Shown piece by piece: positions 1 through 12,100 of a stretch of DNA of 64,000 nucleotides (positions within the stretch are counted from its first letter, which is position 1; each line of letters opens with the position of its first letter). Source of the DNA: Durusdinium trenchii (Eukaryota > Sar > Dinophyceae > Suessiales > Symbiodiniaceae); contig CAXAMN010018891.1 of assembly GCA_963970005.1 (NCBI GenBank), positions 456,252-520,251 on the forward strand. The letters are read 5' to 3'. The position numbers were made by a program, and so were the translations under genes. The notes beneath the pieces were generated by a model. That model had not been told where the DNA came from. It was given only the letters and a program-made list of their open reading frames with translations, and ran no database searches.

Positions 1-123
1 CAGCTTTTGGATAGTGCACCTCGTTGAGGCGAAACACTGTACACTTCATCAACGGGGTATGTTGTGACAGAGGGACCCAGAATACTCCCCATCGCTGTCG
101 TGCTTCAACTGTGCTCAGCAAAG

Positions 124-3100
124 GTTGCAGGAAAGGCGCTGCCAAATGAGAAGGGCAAGCTGCAGGCACACACTTGTTGCCTTGCGAATGATTGGAACCT
201 AGCCGCTGGTGACTGGAAGAGAGATACTGTTTCTTTGTCCTTGCAAGGCTTCAATCCTTGGAGCTGTTGCGGGTGCTCACTTTGCACGCGCAGTGGCTCC
301 GGCCTACGGCATCCCGGTCAGCCAACACTAGAATTGCTGGCAGCATGCGATCCGCAGATTCAACCATTTCAGCAGGACATCAGATTTGGCAATGTGTTGC
401 CAGGTCCTCGTGCATTCGGACCACTGCGCAAAGAAGTTGTTGCCATGGTTTGACGGCACTGGCCTCTGCTTGTAAACTTTGTCCAACATTTGAAGCAGTT
501 AAAACTAGACAACCAAGGTATGTTGGAGGCAGACGAGGCATACTTCAAGGAACATGGAGAGCCATTGTTCTCTTCTCACATGCTGGATTTGTCGGGCACA
601 AAGTCAGTGCGCAGATAGCTTGAATCTGATGCATTTGTTCAATTTCACTGCAGTATACAGTGTGCAGACATGAAGGATCATGAATCATTAACCTTCTTTT
701 TTGCTTCTCTACAGGTCCGAGGAGCCAGATGAGGAAAACATCGCGATTTGCGAGAAGCACCCGTCCCGCATTTGTGGGATTGGAGATGAAACCAGGAAAT
801 GGTCGAGTCTAAACTGTTGGTGTTGGGACATGGTCGTGATCCCGAATCGAAACCCGCTGCACGTGAAAAACTCTCTTGGAAAACACGCACCTTTTCTTCT
901 GGTGACCTAGGGTCTTCGTTTGACCTTCTTTCGAGGTCTTGATGAAGCTCTCTCGCTCCATTCGAAAAGGGCTGCGAAAAACAGCACACATGAAAAGCTG
1001 TGTCATCCTTGCGCAGGGGTCATGCATCAACACTCCCCCTGTCTTCGCGGAAGACAACACATGATGCCATGCTCCTCACCACACGAGTACTCCAGGTCCA
1101 GGACCCTTCTTCCAACATGTGTGATGAGGGCAGGCCTTCCATCAGCTCAAGCCCTGCGGTTTGACAGCTTCTTCATCTGTCAGTTCAAAGGCCAACCAGG
1201 CCGTGTGGCAGCAAGACAAAACCAACAATGCCCATGCATTCGTTGAAAACAGTTGCCCTGTATCCTGCAAACCATCAGCCCAGTGTGCGTCCCTTTCCTT
1301 CGTTCTTTCGTCTTCTTCATCAAAGCCGTAATGCCAACAGGCATTTGCTTCACCACAATGGCCAAAATGGCCTTAGGAAGGTCGCCAAGCGCAACTAAAG
1401 GCGGCCCCCTTTTCTTCCCTTCCATCACTTTTCTTCACATATTGAGCTCCCGTTCCCGGAGCTCTTGCAGGCATCGAACACATGGGGCATACTTCTTTTT
1501 AGCTCCAGTTGAACATGCCGGTGGTCTGGCAGCATCCACATGGTAGATCTCGCCCCATCCACGAGACCAAAGGTGTTCACCCCTTCGGACATGGGCCATG
1601 TCGATGGTGAAGGCACAACGATGGCATGGAGGTGAGGTCCGGAGCACGGATGAGGTGAGCGTAGGGCAAGAAGTGAAGATATGGTACTTCTGCCCATACT
1701 TGGTGATGTAAACACCCATCCCTTGGTACCTCCGGCCTCCATCCCCGATTGGCGGTTCGCCATCACGCTGAAATGCCCTGGGGCATGCCTTTGCAGCCGC
1801 TTCTGAAGGACCTGTTGGTCTCGGTTGAGGTGGTGTTGGATCCCATGCTTCATCGGCCATCATGTCACGGTAATCCCTCTCTGTAGGGTGGTAGAGAGTC
1901 TCATCCTCATTGGCCGGAGACTCTTGTGGTGGAACCTCGAGTGGTACTTCATGATCGCCAGCAGGAATCTCCTGCTCAGGCTCTTCTTGGATGCCAGTGA
2001 GCGTGACATCCGACTGAGGCTGGGAGGCTTGTCCGGATGAGCTCGAGGTCGGAGGTATGCCAGCCTGTGCCCTCTCTTCGGGAGTGAGAGAGGAAAGCCA
2101 TCGCAGCAACCATTCACGGTTCTGCAATCCAAACTGGCTTCTCTCTTCAGCTGTCATGGGGCGCGCTGGACCATACGCCCAATCAACAGGTTCACCATCT
2201 TGAGGATCTCCTTTGCCCTGCCCTTTTCCTTTTCTCTTTCCTTTTGACCTGGCACTAGGCCTATTGACTTCCCGGCCTTGCCAGTCAACGGTGATGGAAC
2301 TTCCCTGAGATTCCGACGTGGAACTACCAGGTGGCCCAAGTGCCGGGGGCTCATATTGTTGACCAGCAACCGCGTCACCATCATTGATAGCTGGTGCCAG
2401 CAACCAAGCACAGAAGCGCCTGAAAAGCAGGGTGGCCAAGATGACAAGGATGGTGTACAGCATCATGAACATTCGAAGCGGCTCAGAACCAGCTTGGTCA
2501 GAGGGATTCCCATCTTCCTCACTCTGATTTCCTTGGGCCCTTGATTTGGCGATGAGTGCCATAAGCACCGCCAGCTGCAACTGTCGGCCGCCGTAGTTCA
2601 TCATCTTTTGCATTCCTTCATCTTCCTTTCTTCTTTCTTCGCTTACTGCCTCTGGGCCATCCTCCTTTTCTTCCTTTTCTTCACTTGTCGCCCCTGGGCC
2701 ATCCTCCTTTTCTTCCTTTTCTTCACTTGTCGCCCCTGGGCCATCCTCCTTTTCTTTTCTTTCTTTACTTGTCGCCCCTGGGCCGTCCTCCTTTTCTTTT
2801 CTTTCTTCGTCCACCTTCTTCTGCAGGACCATGGACATCAATTCTTTCAGCTCCATAGTACGCTGACCCGAAAGGGGTTTCGTACCAAGGTTGGCAATCA
2901 TGATGGCGCCAGGCATGTGTCTCACTCGCCAGTCGAGGTTGGTGATTCTCCAGCGAACATGTTGTGCCCTCAGCCTCAAATGTCTGGTGCGCCAGTTGGC
3001 ATGGCCATCGGAGAAGAACCCAGTGGCCGCAAGGTTGTCGACAAAGAGGGTCTTCACGTAGGGTTCCTCATGCTCTTGGATCATGCTATCAACTGTTTCC

Positions 3101-6100
3101 GGCGACGCTGCAAAGCTTGAGTCCGTGTAGACCTCCAATGACTTTGGCCCTCCATCCCATCCTTCTCCCTTTCCAGGAGGAAACTCAAGTCCTTCATTGG
3201 GAGTTGACTTCAAGTACTTCCAGACTTGGGTGGCTTGTTCAATCACCCAGGATGGATGTGGCAGAATTTCTTGTGCGCATCGACTCGTAGCGAATGCTAC
3301 ATCGGGTCTTGTACGAGTTGACAACCACATCAGTTCGCCAACGAGCTTCTGGGCTGCATTGACCAACCCTGGAGTAGGCTCTTCTGGCATCGGAGCAGCA
3401 TCCTTGGACATAGGGACCTTCATGTTCTTTGTATCTGGAATCCCTTCTTTGTCCTTGATGTAGTCTTCTTGCGATGCCCGATATCCTCCTTCGACTGTTT
3501 TGGTGATCTCCATGCCCAGGAACTTGACCTTCTCCTTTCCCACTTCTTCAGGTGTGGAGGTCTCCCATTGGGCCTGTAGAACTTGGATCACCTGGTCGAC
3601 GGTCTTCTCATCACTTGTAACCATCAGGTCATCAACGTAGACCAATAGGAATCCAACCATCTTTTCTTCACATTCTTCATCTTCACCATCACCGAGCATG
3701 ATGCTCCATAGATTAGGCTCAGCTTCGGCCTGGACAAAGCGATGTCCTTGTGGTGAGGTCAACTTCCTCAGCACCTGGTCACGGTAGACCCCGCAACAGC
3801 GCGGAGACTGGCGGAGACCGTACATAGCCTTTTGAGCCAGGTAGTAGTCCTTGGGCCCCACATGGCCCGTCTTCAGAAGAAGGGATGGTGGCTTCAATAC
3901 CACCATGGTCGGCTCCTGACCTTCAGCTTCGATGTCCAGCGGCGCATTGAGGAAGGCTGTTCGAATGTCCAGCACTGATGCCTTCCAGCTCTCTTCAGCT
4001 GATCGCTTCAGGACGTAGCGAAGGCAAACGGCGTCCGCACCTGAGGCGTACAGGCATTGATCCTTCTGTTCCGCTGATGCTGGGTCAACGAAGTTGCCGC
4101 AAGCTACCAGTCTGATCTTTCTTCTTGGACCAGGCTTCAAGGTGATCACTACCTTCGAGGGCAGCACCTCCAACTTTCTGCCCCACTTTTCTTGAAGGGA
4201 CTTGAACTCATCTTCATCGATCCGACGGAGAGCCTTTTTCTCCTCGAACAACTGGTGAAGCTCTTTCCGGATTGCTTCATCCCATTGTGGAGCTTCACGA
4301 AGGAGTTCTTTTGGGGAGACCACCCTGGTTCGAAGAACTGGTTCCTCCTCCTTGGGCATAGCGCTCTTAACCTTCTTCAGCTCCTCATAGACGACGTCCA
4401 TGACTTTCATTTCATCCTTGAGCATGATCACGCTTTCCTCCAGGACGATGTTGGAGATCCTTTCCAGGTGTCGTTCTCTTTCCTCCTCAACCACTTCATA
4501 TTGATCTTCTTCCAACTTCATACTTCTAGCTCCCATTTTTCCTCGGATCCTTCTTCTGATTTCATAGGGACCCTCAGCCTCCTCAGCGGCCTTTGTGACA
4601 GCCATCCAAGTTGATTGGCTCGGCTCAGGTTCCTGGGTCTTCATGATGAAGTACGGGACGATCGCCGTGGAGCCATTGTCTCTCAACACCAGGTGACCAT
4701 GAGCATCGGGTCTTGGAGCGAGGTAGCGAACCTTCTCATGGGTTGCCTCCAATTCTTTTGTCTTCCAAAATCTTCTTTTGACCAGGAGCTCATGACCAAA
4801 TGGCGGGACATCCCCCAGATCAAGATCGGCCATGCGTCTTCGCTCCCGCTCGTGGACATAGTGGCATGCTTGAGGCCATCGACCCGCCGGCATACCAGCC
4901 ATGCCAAGAGCCCGACGGATGTGGGACTTCACTGTTTGGATCGCTCTTTCCGCACGCCCGTTGGACTGAGAAGAGACTCCCGCCGTTGTAGTGCGGTGGA
5001 TGTCCCTTGAGCGACACCACTGGGTGAGGGATCTTCCTCTGAATTCTCCCCCGAGATCAGTGTGAAGCCTCGCCACGTGGTAGCCCATCACCCTGAGCTG
5101 GATGTACATTTGCTGGATCGTGGACAGCACCGTCTTCTGATCCTTAGAGGCCATCGGAATGGCGAGTCTGAAGGTGATCAGATCGGGGTTCTCTTTTTCT
5201 TCACCCACTTCAACTTCCTTCATCTCTTCACCTTGTTCGCCTTCTTCTGCCCCACCTTCTTCTTCATCACACTTTTCATTTCCTTCCTCCTCATCTTCTT
5301 CTTCAAGCAGCACTTCATCAGAGTCAGCCAGTTCATCATCAGGTACTGGCGGATGCTGTTCCTGAGGAAGAAGCCAGGTGTAGGTGCCAACGAGGATGTA
5401 CTTCATCAAGTCCTTACCATCTTTGGCTACAGGATATGGACCAGCAGTGTCCAGTGATAACGTCGCTGCCAGTGGGTGTGTGACCTTTCGATGCGGTCGG
5501 GACTTAGCACTTTGCTCCTGGCAGATTCGACAATCTCTTCGGAAGGGCACGTGACCATTTTGACAGTGCTGCTCCCATGTCATCCTTTTTAGCTTCGGTT
5601 CCTCCTCCACAATTCCATTGATGTGGAGAGCACAGGCTTCAGCGACGGAACGACATAGTCCCGGAACCCAGCGAGCAAGTGAGGATGATGGAACCTTCTG
5701 ACCTTCTCCTCTGCTCTTCGATCCAGGGTTTTTTCCTTTTGGTAAGCGGAGCTCCACATTGGCAGCCAGAGTTGTAGGCTTCACCGGAGCATCCTCCTTC
5801 CAGGGTTCATAATCTCCCTGGTTCAAGTGGTGGACTTGTAGATGAGCGGCACTCTGAAGCTTCTTCCATGGCTTCGTACTCCAGAAGGAGACACACGAGG
5901 GCATGTAGTCCTTAGGATCGGAAGGCTGCTCTAGCAGAAACATCACCTCCTCTCTTTTCTTCTTTTCTTCATCTTCATCTGTTGAATCCTTCAACTTGGC
6001 AGCCATGTCCGCGACCAGGAAGAGAAAGATCTGACGCCACATCAGGACATCATCTTCTTGACACATAGCCATCTCTTCAGGGCTGTAGGCACTGATGCCC

Positions 6101-9100
6101 CATGGCTCCTCCCAGGATCTTACAGGCCTTGGACCACCAGGATAGTGTCGCAAAACTGATCGGGTACGACAGTTGGGTCCTCCAATCACCGCCGCCAAAT
6201 CCCCATTCAACGCCAAACGAAGCAGGCCCTTGTAGGCCTTCGAGTCCAGGGATGCCATATCGTGATCATCACCCCTCTGTAGGTCCACCTCCAAGGTACG
6301 GCTTCCCAAGCCATGCTCTTCCATAGCCTTTTGCAGAGTGAATCCTTCACGTTTTCCAGCATATAAATGCAGGATCACCGAACCAGCTGCCTTCAACCGC
6401 TTTCGTTGATGTCGGTTGGCAGGGAGGTCCTTCCACTCCCCCGGTTGTTGGACCAGGGCCTTCTTGACATGTTCGGGAAGTTCTGCCAAAGCTGGATGGC
6501 CTTCAACCAGCGACTTCATCCACTCCACCTCCCGTTCAGGGTGTACTTCACCCACCAAGCGAGCTTGCTTTACCTCCTGGGCACGATCCTCATACTCCTG
6601 GATGAGCTCGAGGGCCAGCTGCTTGGGGATCTGTGGACACCCCGCTTGGATGCTGATCGGCAGAGATCCTTTTGTGGGATGGGCGACTTTCATGCCATGT
6701 TTCTTCCATGAAATCTTGCATCCTCCTCCAGCCAGCATTCCAAGGGGTACTATTGGTTCCACTTGTAGATTTGTTGAAACCATCACCCCCGACTCAGTCA
6801 TCAACAGAGGTGTGGTGCGGCCATCAGCCAAGGACACAGAGACCTTCTTGAACTTCTCGAGGCTGTCCGTAGACGTAAGAGGCCTCAGGGGATGCGTAGC
6901 ACCAGAGTCCAAAAGTCCCCATTCTTCTTCTTGCAAAGACCCCATCTTCGCTTCGCGAACGCGGGTCAGCTTCAGGGTTTTGATGCTTTTCTTGATCTCA
7001 TCGAGCTGCTGATGCAATCTGCTCAGCTTGGCTTCCGAAGCTTCCTTGTCCTTCATCGCCTTGAGCATCTTGTTTGCCTCAGCGAGAAGTTCATCCATCT
7101 TTTCATCATCTTGACCTCCACTTCCTTTTCCTCCTTCCTCGCCTTTTGGATCCTTCTCTTCTTCTTTCTCTTTCTTAACCTTTGGTGGCGAGTTGGGAGC
7201 AGTTCCACCTGAGTTCTCCTTCGTAGGGCAGGTCGGAGCTAGGTGTTTCGTGGAGCCACATAGGTAACACCTTTTCTGTTCATCCTTTTGGTCATGCGAC
7301 CATTTGCAATCACGGCCACGACGACATCCGGCCTCGCTGAGGAAGAACTTGCACGGCAGCTTGACTTCCATCTCCTTCAGCTTGCCTTCACCCCCTTTGG
7401 CCTTTCTGTTGATCTCCTCCATCTTCTTTACTTTACTTTCCTCCTTCTTCGTAGTTGCACCACTTCGCTTCTCAGCCAAGGAGAGCTGTTCGATCTCGGC
7501 AATGAGATGGGTTGCGAACTGGCTGACCGAGAGCGCATTGGGATTGGTGTCAACTTGGAGGGCATTCCGAGCAAGAGACACCCGGAACCGTAGGCTTTCA
7601 TTGCCATCCAAAACTCGCTTCGTCAAGCGATTCAGACCCTTGACCAGGATGGACGGGTCGGGTTCGGTGGCTCCAATCTCCTGAGCCCTTGCACGCCAGC
7701 GAAGCCATCGACGGAGGCCAACCACCGTGTCGTGCAGATTTCCTGGTTCCGTTGGATCTTCAAGGTTCCGCAGGAGCATTTGTTTCTCGCTTATGCCACC
7801 AGGACAGTAGGTGACGTGAAGATGGGCGAGGATGGCGAACACGGACAACCTTTTTGTAGCCACCAGTTCATCTTTCTGAACTTCTGGAATTGCCTTCAGC
7901 AACAGGGTGGCCATTCGCCGTTCGAGCTTCGCCCATTTCGGAACACTGAGTGATGATGGAGGCACAGGCTCATGCTTGACCCGTTCCAAAGGAGCCATTG
8001 CTTGGTGGTCCTGGTACCACTTCTCAACCTCAGTCATCATTCGATCCCACCAGATGTCAGAGGTGGTCGTCAGGTCAGCCACCACAGGCTGAACAAGGAG
8101 CAGCCAATCACCAAGCTGCAGCTGCGAGGTGGAACCATGTAGAGGATGTAGAACAGGTAGTTCAGCCACCTGCCGGACAATCTCCACCCCCTTCACCGTT
8201 CCTTGAGCTTCTTGTCCCTCGGAGATCTGTCGTTGGAGGGACTTCATACTTTCCACCAAAAGTGTCATCACTTCCATCTGTTGAACTTCAGGGGGCAATT
8301 TGGCTCCCCCGGTTGTAGGTCTAGGCCCCTTCATTTCCCCTTTTCCATAGGATGGACTTCGACCCTTTCTCTGTTGTTCTTTGGAGCGGGACCTGGAACC
8401 TTTGACCCCATAGCGAGCCGGGTAGGTCGACCACGGTGTGCGTCCTCGGGCATGTAGGTCGTCGGCTCCTGGAATCCCATTCGGTCCCTCTTCATCAGGG
8501 GTGTTGAAGTTGGAGGCACTTCTTGGCCTTTCCGTTTCTTCTCTTTCCTTTTTCTTCTTTTCCTCAACCTCCAACCTCTTTCGGTCTTCCCCCTCAATCC
8601 TCCATTCATAGAGCTCTTGCTGGAGGCGATCATTTTCACGTTGTTGGGCCTGGCAAAGGTCAGTGAGCCGTTGCGCATCCTGTGAGATCTGCCAGCGCCA
8701 CATGATTTCTTCCTCTTGGTCTTCCCGTTCTTGATCGCGACGGGTCCTTCGAGGATCGTTGGAGCTCTCCTCACATCTTCTCAGCTCCTCACTTTCTTCT
8801 TCTTCCATCTCCACCACCCTTCTATACCCTTCTTTCTTACCTCCTCTCTTTCATTCCCTTCTTTCTTCTTCTTCTTCTTCCAGGAAGGCAGGGCGAGACA
8901 CCTGAGTAGGCCGATCATCACCTGAAGAGGACGGCATCAAACCTGGGCCAAAGAGCTGGGGAGCAAGTCGAGCCGATGCCTTAGCTTCTCGGATCTGTTC
9001 CTGAGTGAACAGGGGCTTCATGACCTGCGGTGCTGGTGGTGTCAAGGGAGCAAGAGTTGTAGGCATCCCTCTTGGAGCTTCGACCACACTTTCTTTTGAC

Positions 9101-12100
9101 CCACCACTCTTAAACACCTCCATTTCAGTCCTCCCTGTTCCGGTGTTCCCCGGCCCTGTTGTCGAGCGAGCCGGGGTGCTGAACTCCTTCTTTTCATCTT
9201 CTTCCTTCTTTTCATCACCATCCACAGCCGCAGCTTCTTGCTTCGGCACCAGCTCATCGCTTCGCGGCTCAGCAGCAGGTGGCGGCAAGGCCAGGCGTCC
9301 ATCGTCAGGCTCCATGGTTCGTCGCCGTCGGAGCATGGGCGGGTGATGAAGGGAAGTAGATTTAGCAGTTGGGCTCATAACCTGTTGGTGTTGGGACATG
9401 GTCGTGATCCCGAATCGAAACCCGCTGCACGTGAAAAACTCTCTTGGAAAACACGCACCTTTTCTTCTGGTGACCTAGGGTCTTCGTTTGACCTTCTTTC
9501 GAGGTCTTGATGAAGCTCTCTCGCTCCATTCGAAAAGGGCTGCGAAAAACAGCACACATGAAAAGCTGTGTCATCCGTGCGCAGGGGTCATGCATCAACA
9601 TAAACAATACCTCCTCGAGAGCTGTACTTTATTAAAATGTTTGAAGTTTTCTTTTTAATGGGGAATTACTTGACTGGCCTGTGAGGTATTTGAAGCGCAT
9701 GGCCCCCATGAAGCTTATTCTGGCAGCTCGGCTCCATGCCAGTTCAATGGTGGGCCTTGCTATGCCATGAATGCTTCTGCTCACAAAGCAGACCTGTTGC
9801 TTTGCTTCAGGAGATGGAGATCGGGATCACAGGTGGCGTTGAGGATGGTGTCGACAACAGCGGAGCCGCTAAGGAGTGCTTTTGAGTCCTCCTTTTGCTT
9901 TGATGCCCTAGCTTCAAGTGAGAAACTGCATGTCTTGAGACCAAGCATGACAAGGAGAAGCTGTATTCCACGCCACAAGATGTGTTCGCCGTCTACAAGG
10001 GCCTCAACCCAATTTCTCCCATGTCCGCGCCCAAGCTCTCAGGCATTGTTTGCAAATGGCAGACCATCTCCGGTGGGATGTAGGTTTACCATTGCGGCAG
10101 CCTTCGGCAATGTCCACGGAGTTTACAAGGTGCACCACTCACCATCCCCGACGTGTGATGTTTTTGACTGAAAACTGGCGGTGCACGCGAGGCTGGCAAC
10201 GTCGTTCTGAAGCCAGAGATTCTGCAGGACCTGGTGATCTCGGAGTGATTTCAATTATCAAAGATGTTGGTAAAGCGGTAAAACTGGATGTTGAGGTTCA
10301 GAGCCCTGAGAGCCCTGATTTGTGAAGGACATGCAGGACTATGCAAGGGAGCAGATCAAGGCATCCACTGGCAAGGACATCGAGAGGCAGATAGCTGGAA
10401 ATTGAAGGGGCTTTGTCGGGCTGTTCGGGTGAGGCAAGCTACATGAGCAACCACTGTTATTTATATAGGCTCTACTAAAGTAGTCTACAGCATGCTCTAT
10501 TTGCTTGCCTTTCATCAGTGTTCGCTTGTGAACGAGATACGGCTAAACGAGATACTTTTGCTTGATGACACCAAAGTAGTCTGAACGAGATAGTGTGACA
10601 TGACCTCCTACTTATATAAGTAGTCTAAACGAGGATAGGGCCCCCACAAAATAGATAGTGATATTGTCTTTGAGTTTAGTACCAAATAAATGCCGCTGCA
10701 CACATAGTGGTGTAGGCGTGTGTAGACATCATGGAAATAATATTCTTTTGACATAGAAGCCTGGCGTAGGCGCCAGGCATGATCAGACTTGCCAGAGATG
10801 AAGAGCCCGAATGAGCAGTTGAGCTGTGTGCCAATCCCGGTCCATTGCGTCGGGAGGGAAGGTCAGGAAAGTACGAACGGAGCTGCAAAGCTACCCGAAA
10901 TCGACCGGAGCAGCAGAGCTGCGGGAAACTACTCGTCACGAGGCCCCGCTTGCGAGCCCACGTTTGACGGACTTTGCGAGTCCGATTGACAAGTGGCTGG
11001 ATTGACCTTCAGTGGATGGGTCAGCACGTGCAGCGGGAGTGGTGCACCATCAATTTCACATTTACGGTTGGGTGGGAAGGGTGGGGTTCAGGCTTTGGGG
11101 CTTATGCACCTTCCCCTTTTTGCAAGACTGCCCTTGAGACCTTGTGCAAGGACCTTCTGCAAGACCCCTCGCGAGATCCCTCCTCCCCAACTCTTCACTG
11201 TTCTTTCTACTGAGGCTTGAACTTGAGTGGTTTCTTTTCACACCTGTGCGCCACACTTGCTGCAATGGCAAAAGGCAGGAAACACCAACCCTTTGGAGTT
11301 TCTTTGAAAAAAAGGCTGCCAACTCAGAAGCTTAGCGACTTGGTCCATGCTCAGGTGCTGTGCATGGTTAAAGGGAGTCAGGGACAGTGTGCAGGCGCAA
11401 GCATGGCCAAGCCTACGGAAGCTGATGCACACATGCTTGCGTTCGCATGTAGGCATCACCCTTAGAAGCATGTAGCCAAGCAGGGGCCGCAGGGGCGCTT
11501 GAATTTTAGAAGCGCCAATGACTGTGGACGGCCTTCACAAAAGCAGCAGCCACCTGATTTAGTACCGCAGGTCCTTCTTGGACACATCATTACTCACAAG
11601 CCCTTTATGACTACGAGGTGTCATGTTGACTTCGCAAAGTCTCGCTCCTATGCCAAGCTGCAAGTAGGGTGGTGAGTGGTGATGACACAGGATGATACCA
11701 TTCATGTATTGAAAGCAGTCGACGTTTTTGAACTTTGCTCAGTGAAGCTCAGATGTTTTTTGTGTGAATTGAAACAAACTTCCGTTTATTCTTCATCTTC
11801 TCAGAGAGCAGCTTCAATGGATCAGTCGGGAAGTGCGTCATAAACAACCTGGGTGGACACAGAGGCTGCCTTGCTGCGCGTACGAGATGCTTGTGGCGTC
11901 AGGTTGCCAACGGTGCTGAAGAGGGGAAGAGGCTGTGCTATTCAAAGTGGTGTCGTGCAAACAACATTGAGTGGCCTGTGCCCGAAAAGGTCATCATGCG
12001 CTACCTGGCCGTCACGCAAAAGGAAGCAAGAAGCAACTTCATTGGCAAGAGCCTTGCGCGCGTCTTGAAGTTTACAAAGTATGTGATGGGGTTTGACCTT

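Larger units (their letters stand above)
815..9600 (-). mobile_element. Copia-1: Ty1/copia LTR retrotransposon, 8786 bp, both LTRs and TSD present
   Basis: The element sits antisense in intron 5 of aldolase copy A. It has two 218-bp LTRs that differ at one position by eye, short terminal inverted repeats (TGTTG...CAACA), a primer-binding site, a polypurine tract and a 5-bp TAAAC target duplication. The copy A intron is 8929 bp and the copy B intron is 138 bp; the difference of 8791 equals the element plus one target duplication. Domain order protease-integrase-RT-RNase H on the minus strand is that of Ty1/copia. The stretch 1042-1434 is the 3' untranslated part and shows nothing else. Confidence 0.96.

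Noticed and set aside
64-623. Open frames of 100-130 codons near the left edge
   Set aside because: They cross aldolase exons and introns in wrong frames; the real coding is the short exons 124-165, 248-316, 404-455 and 518-590.
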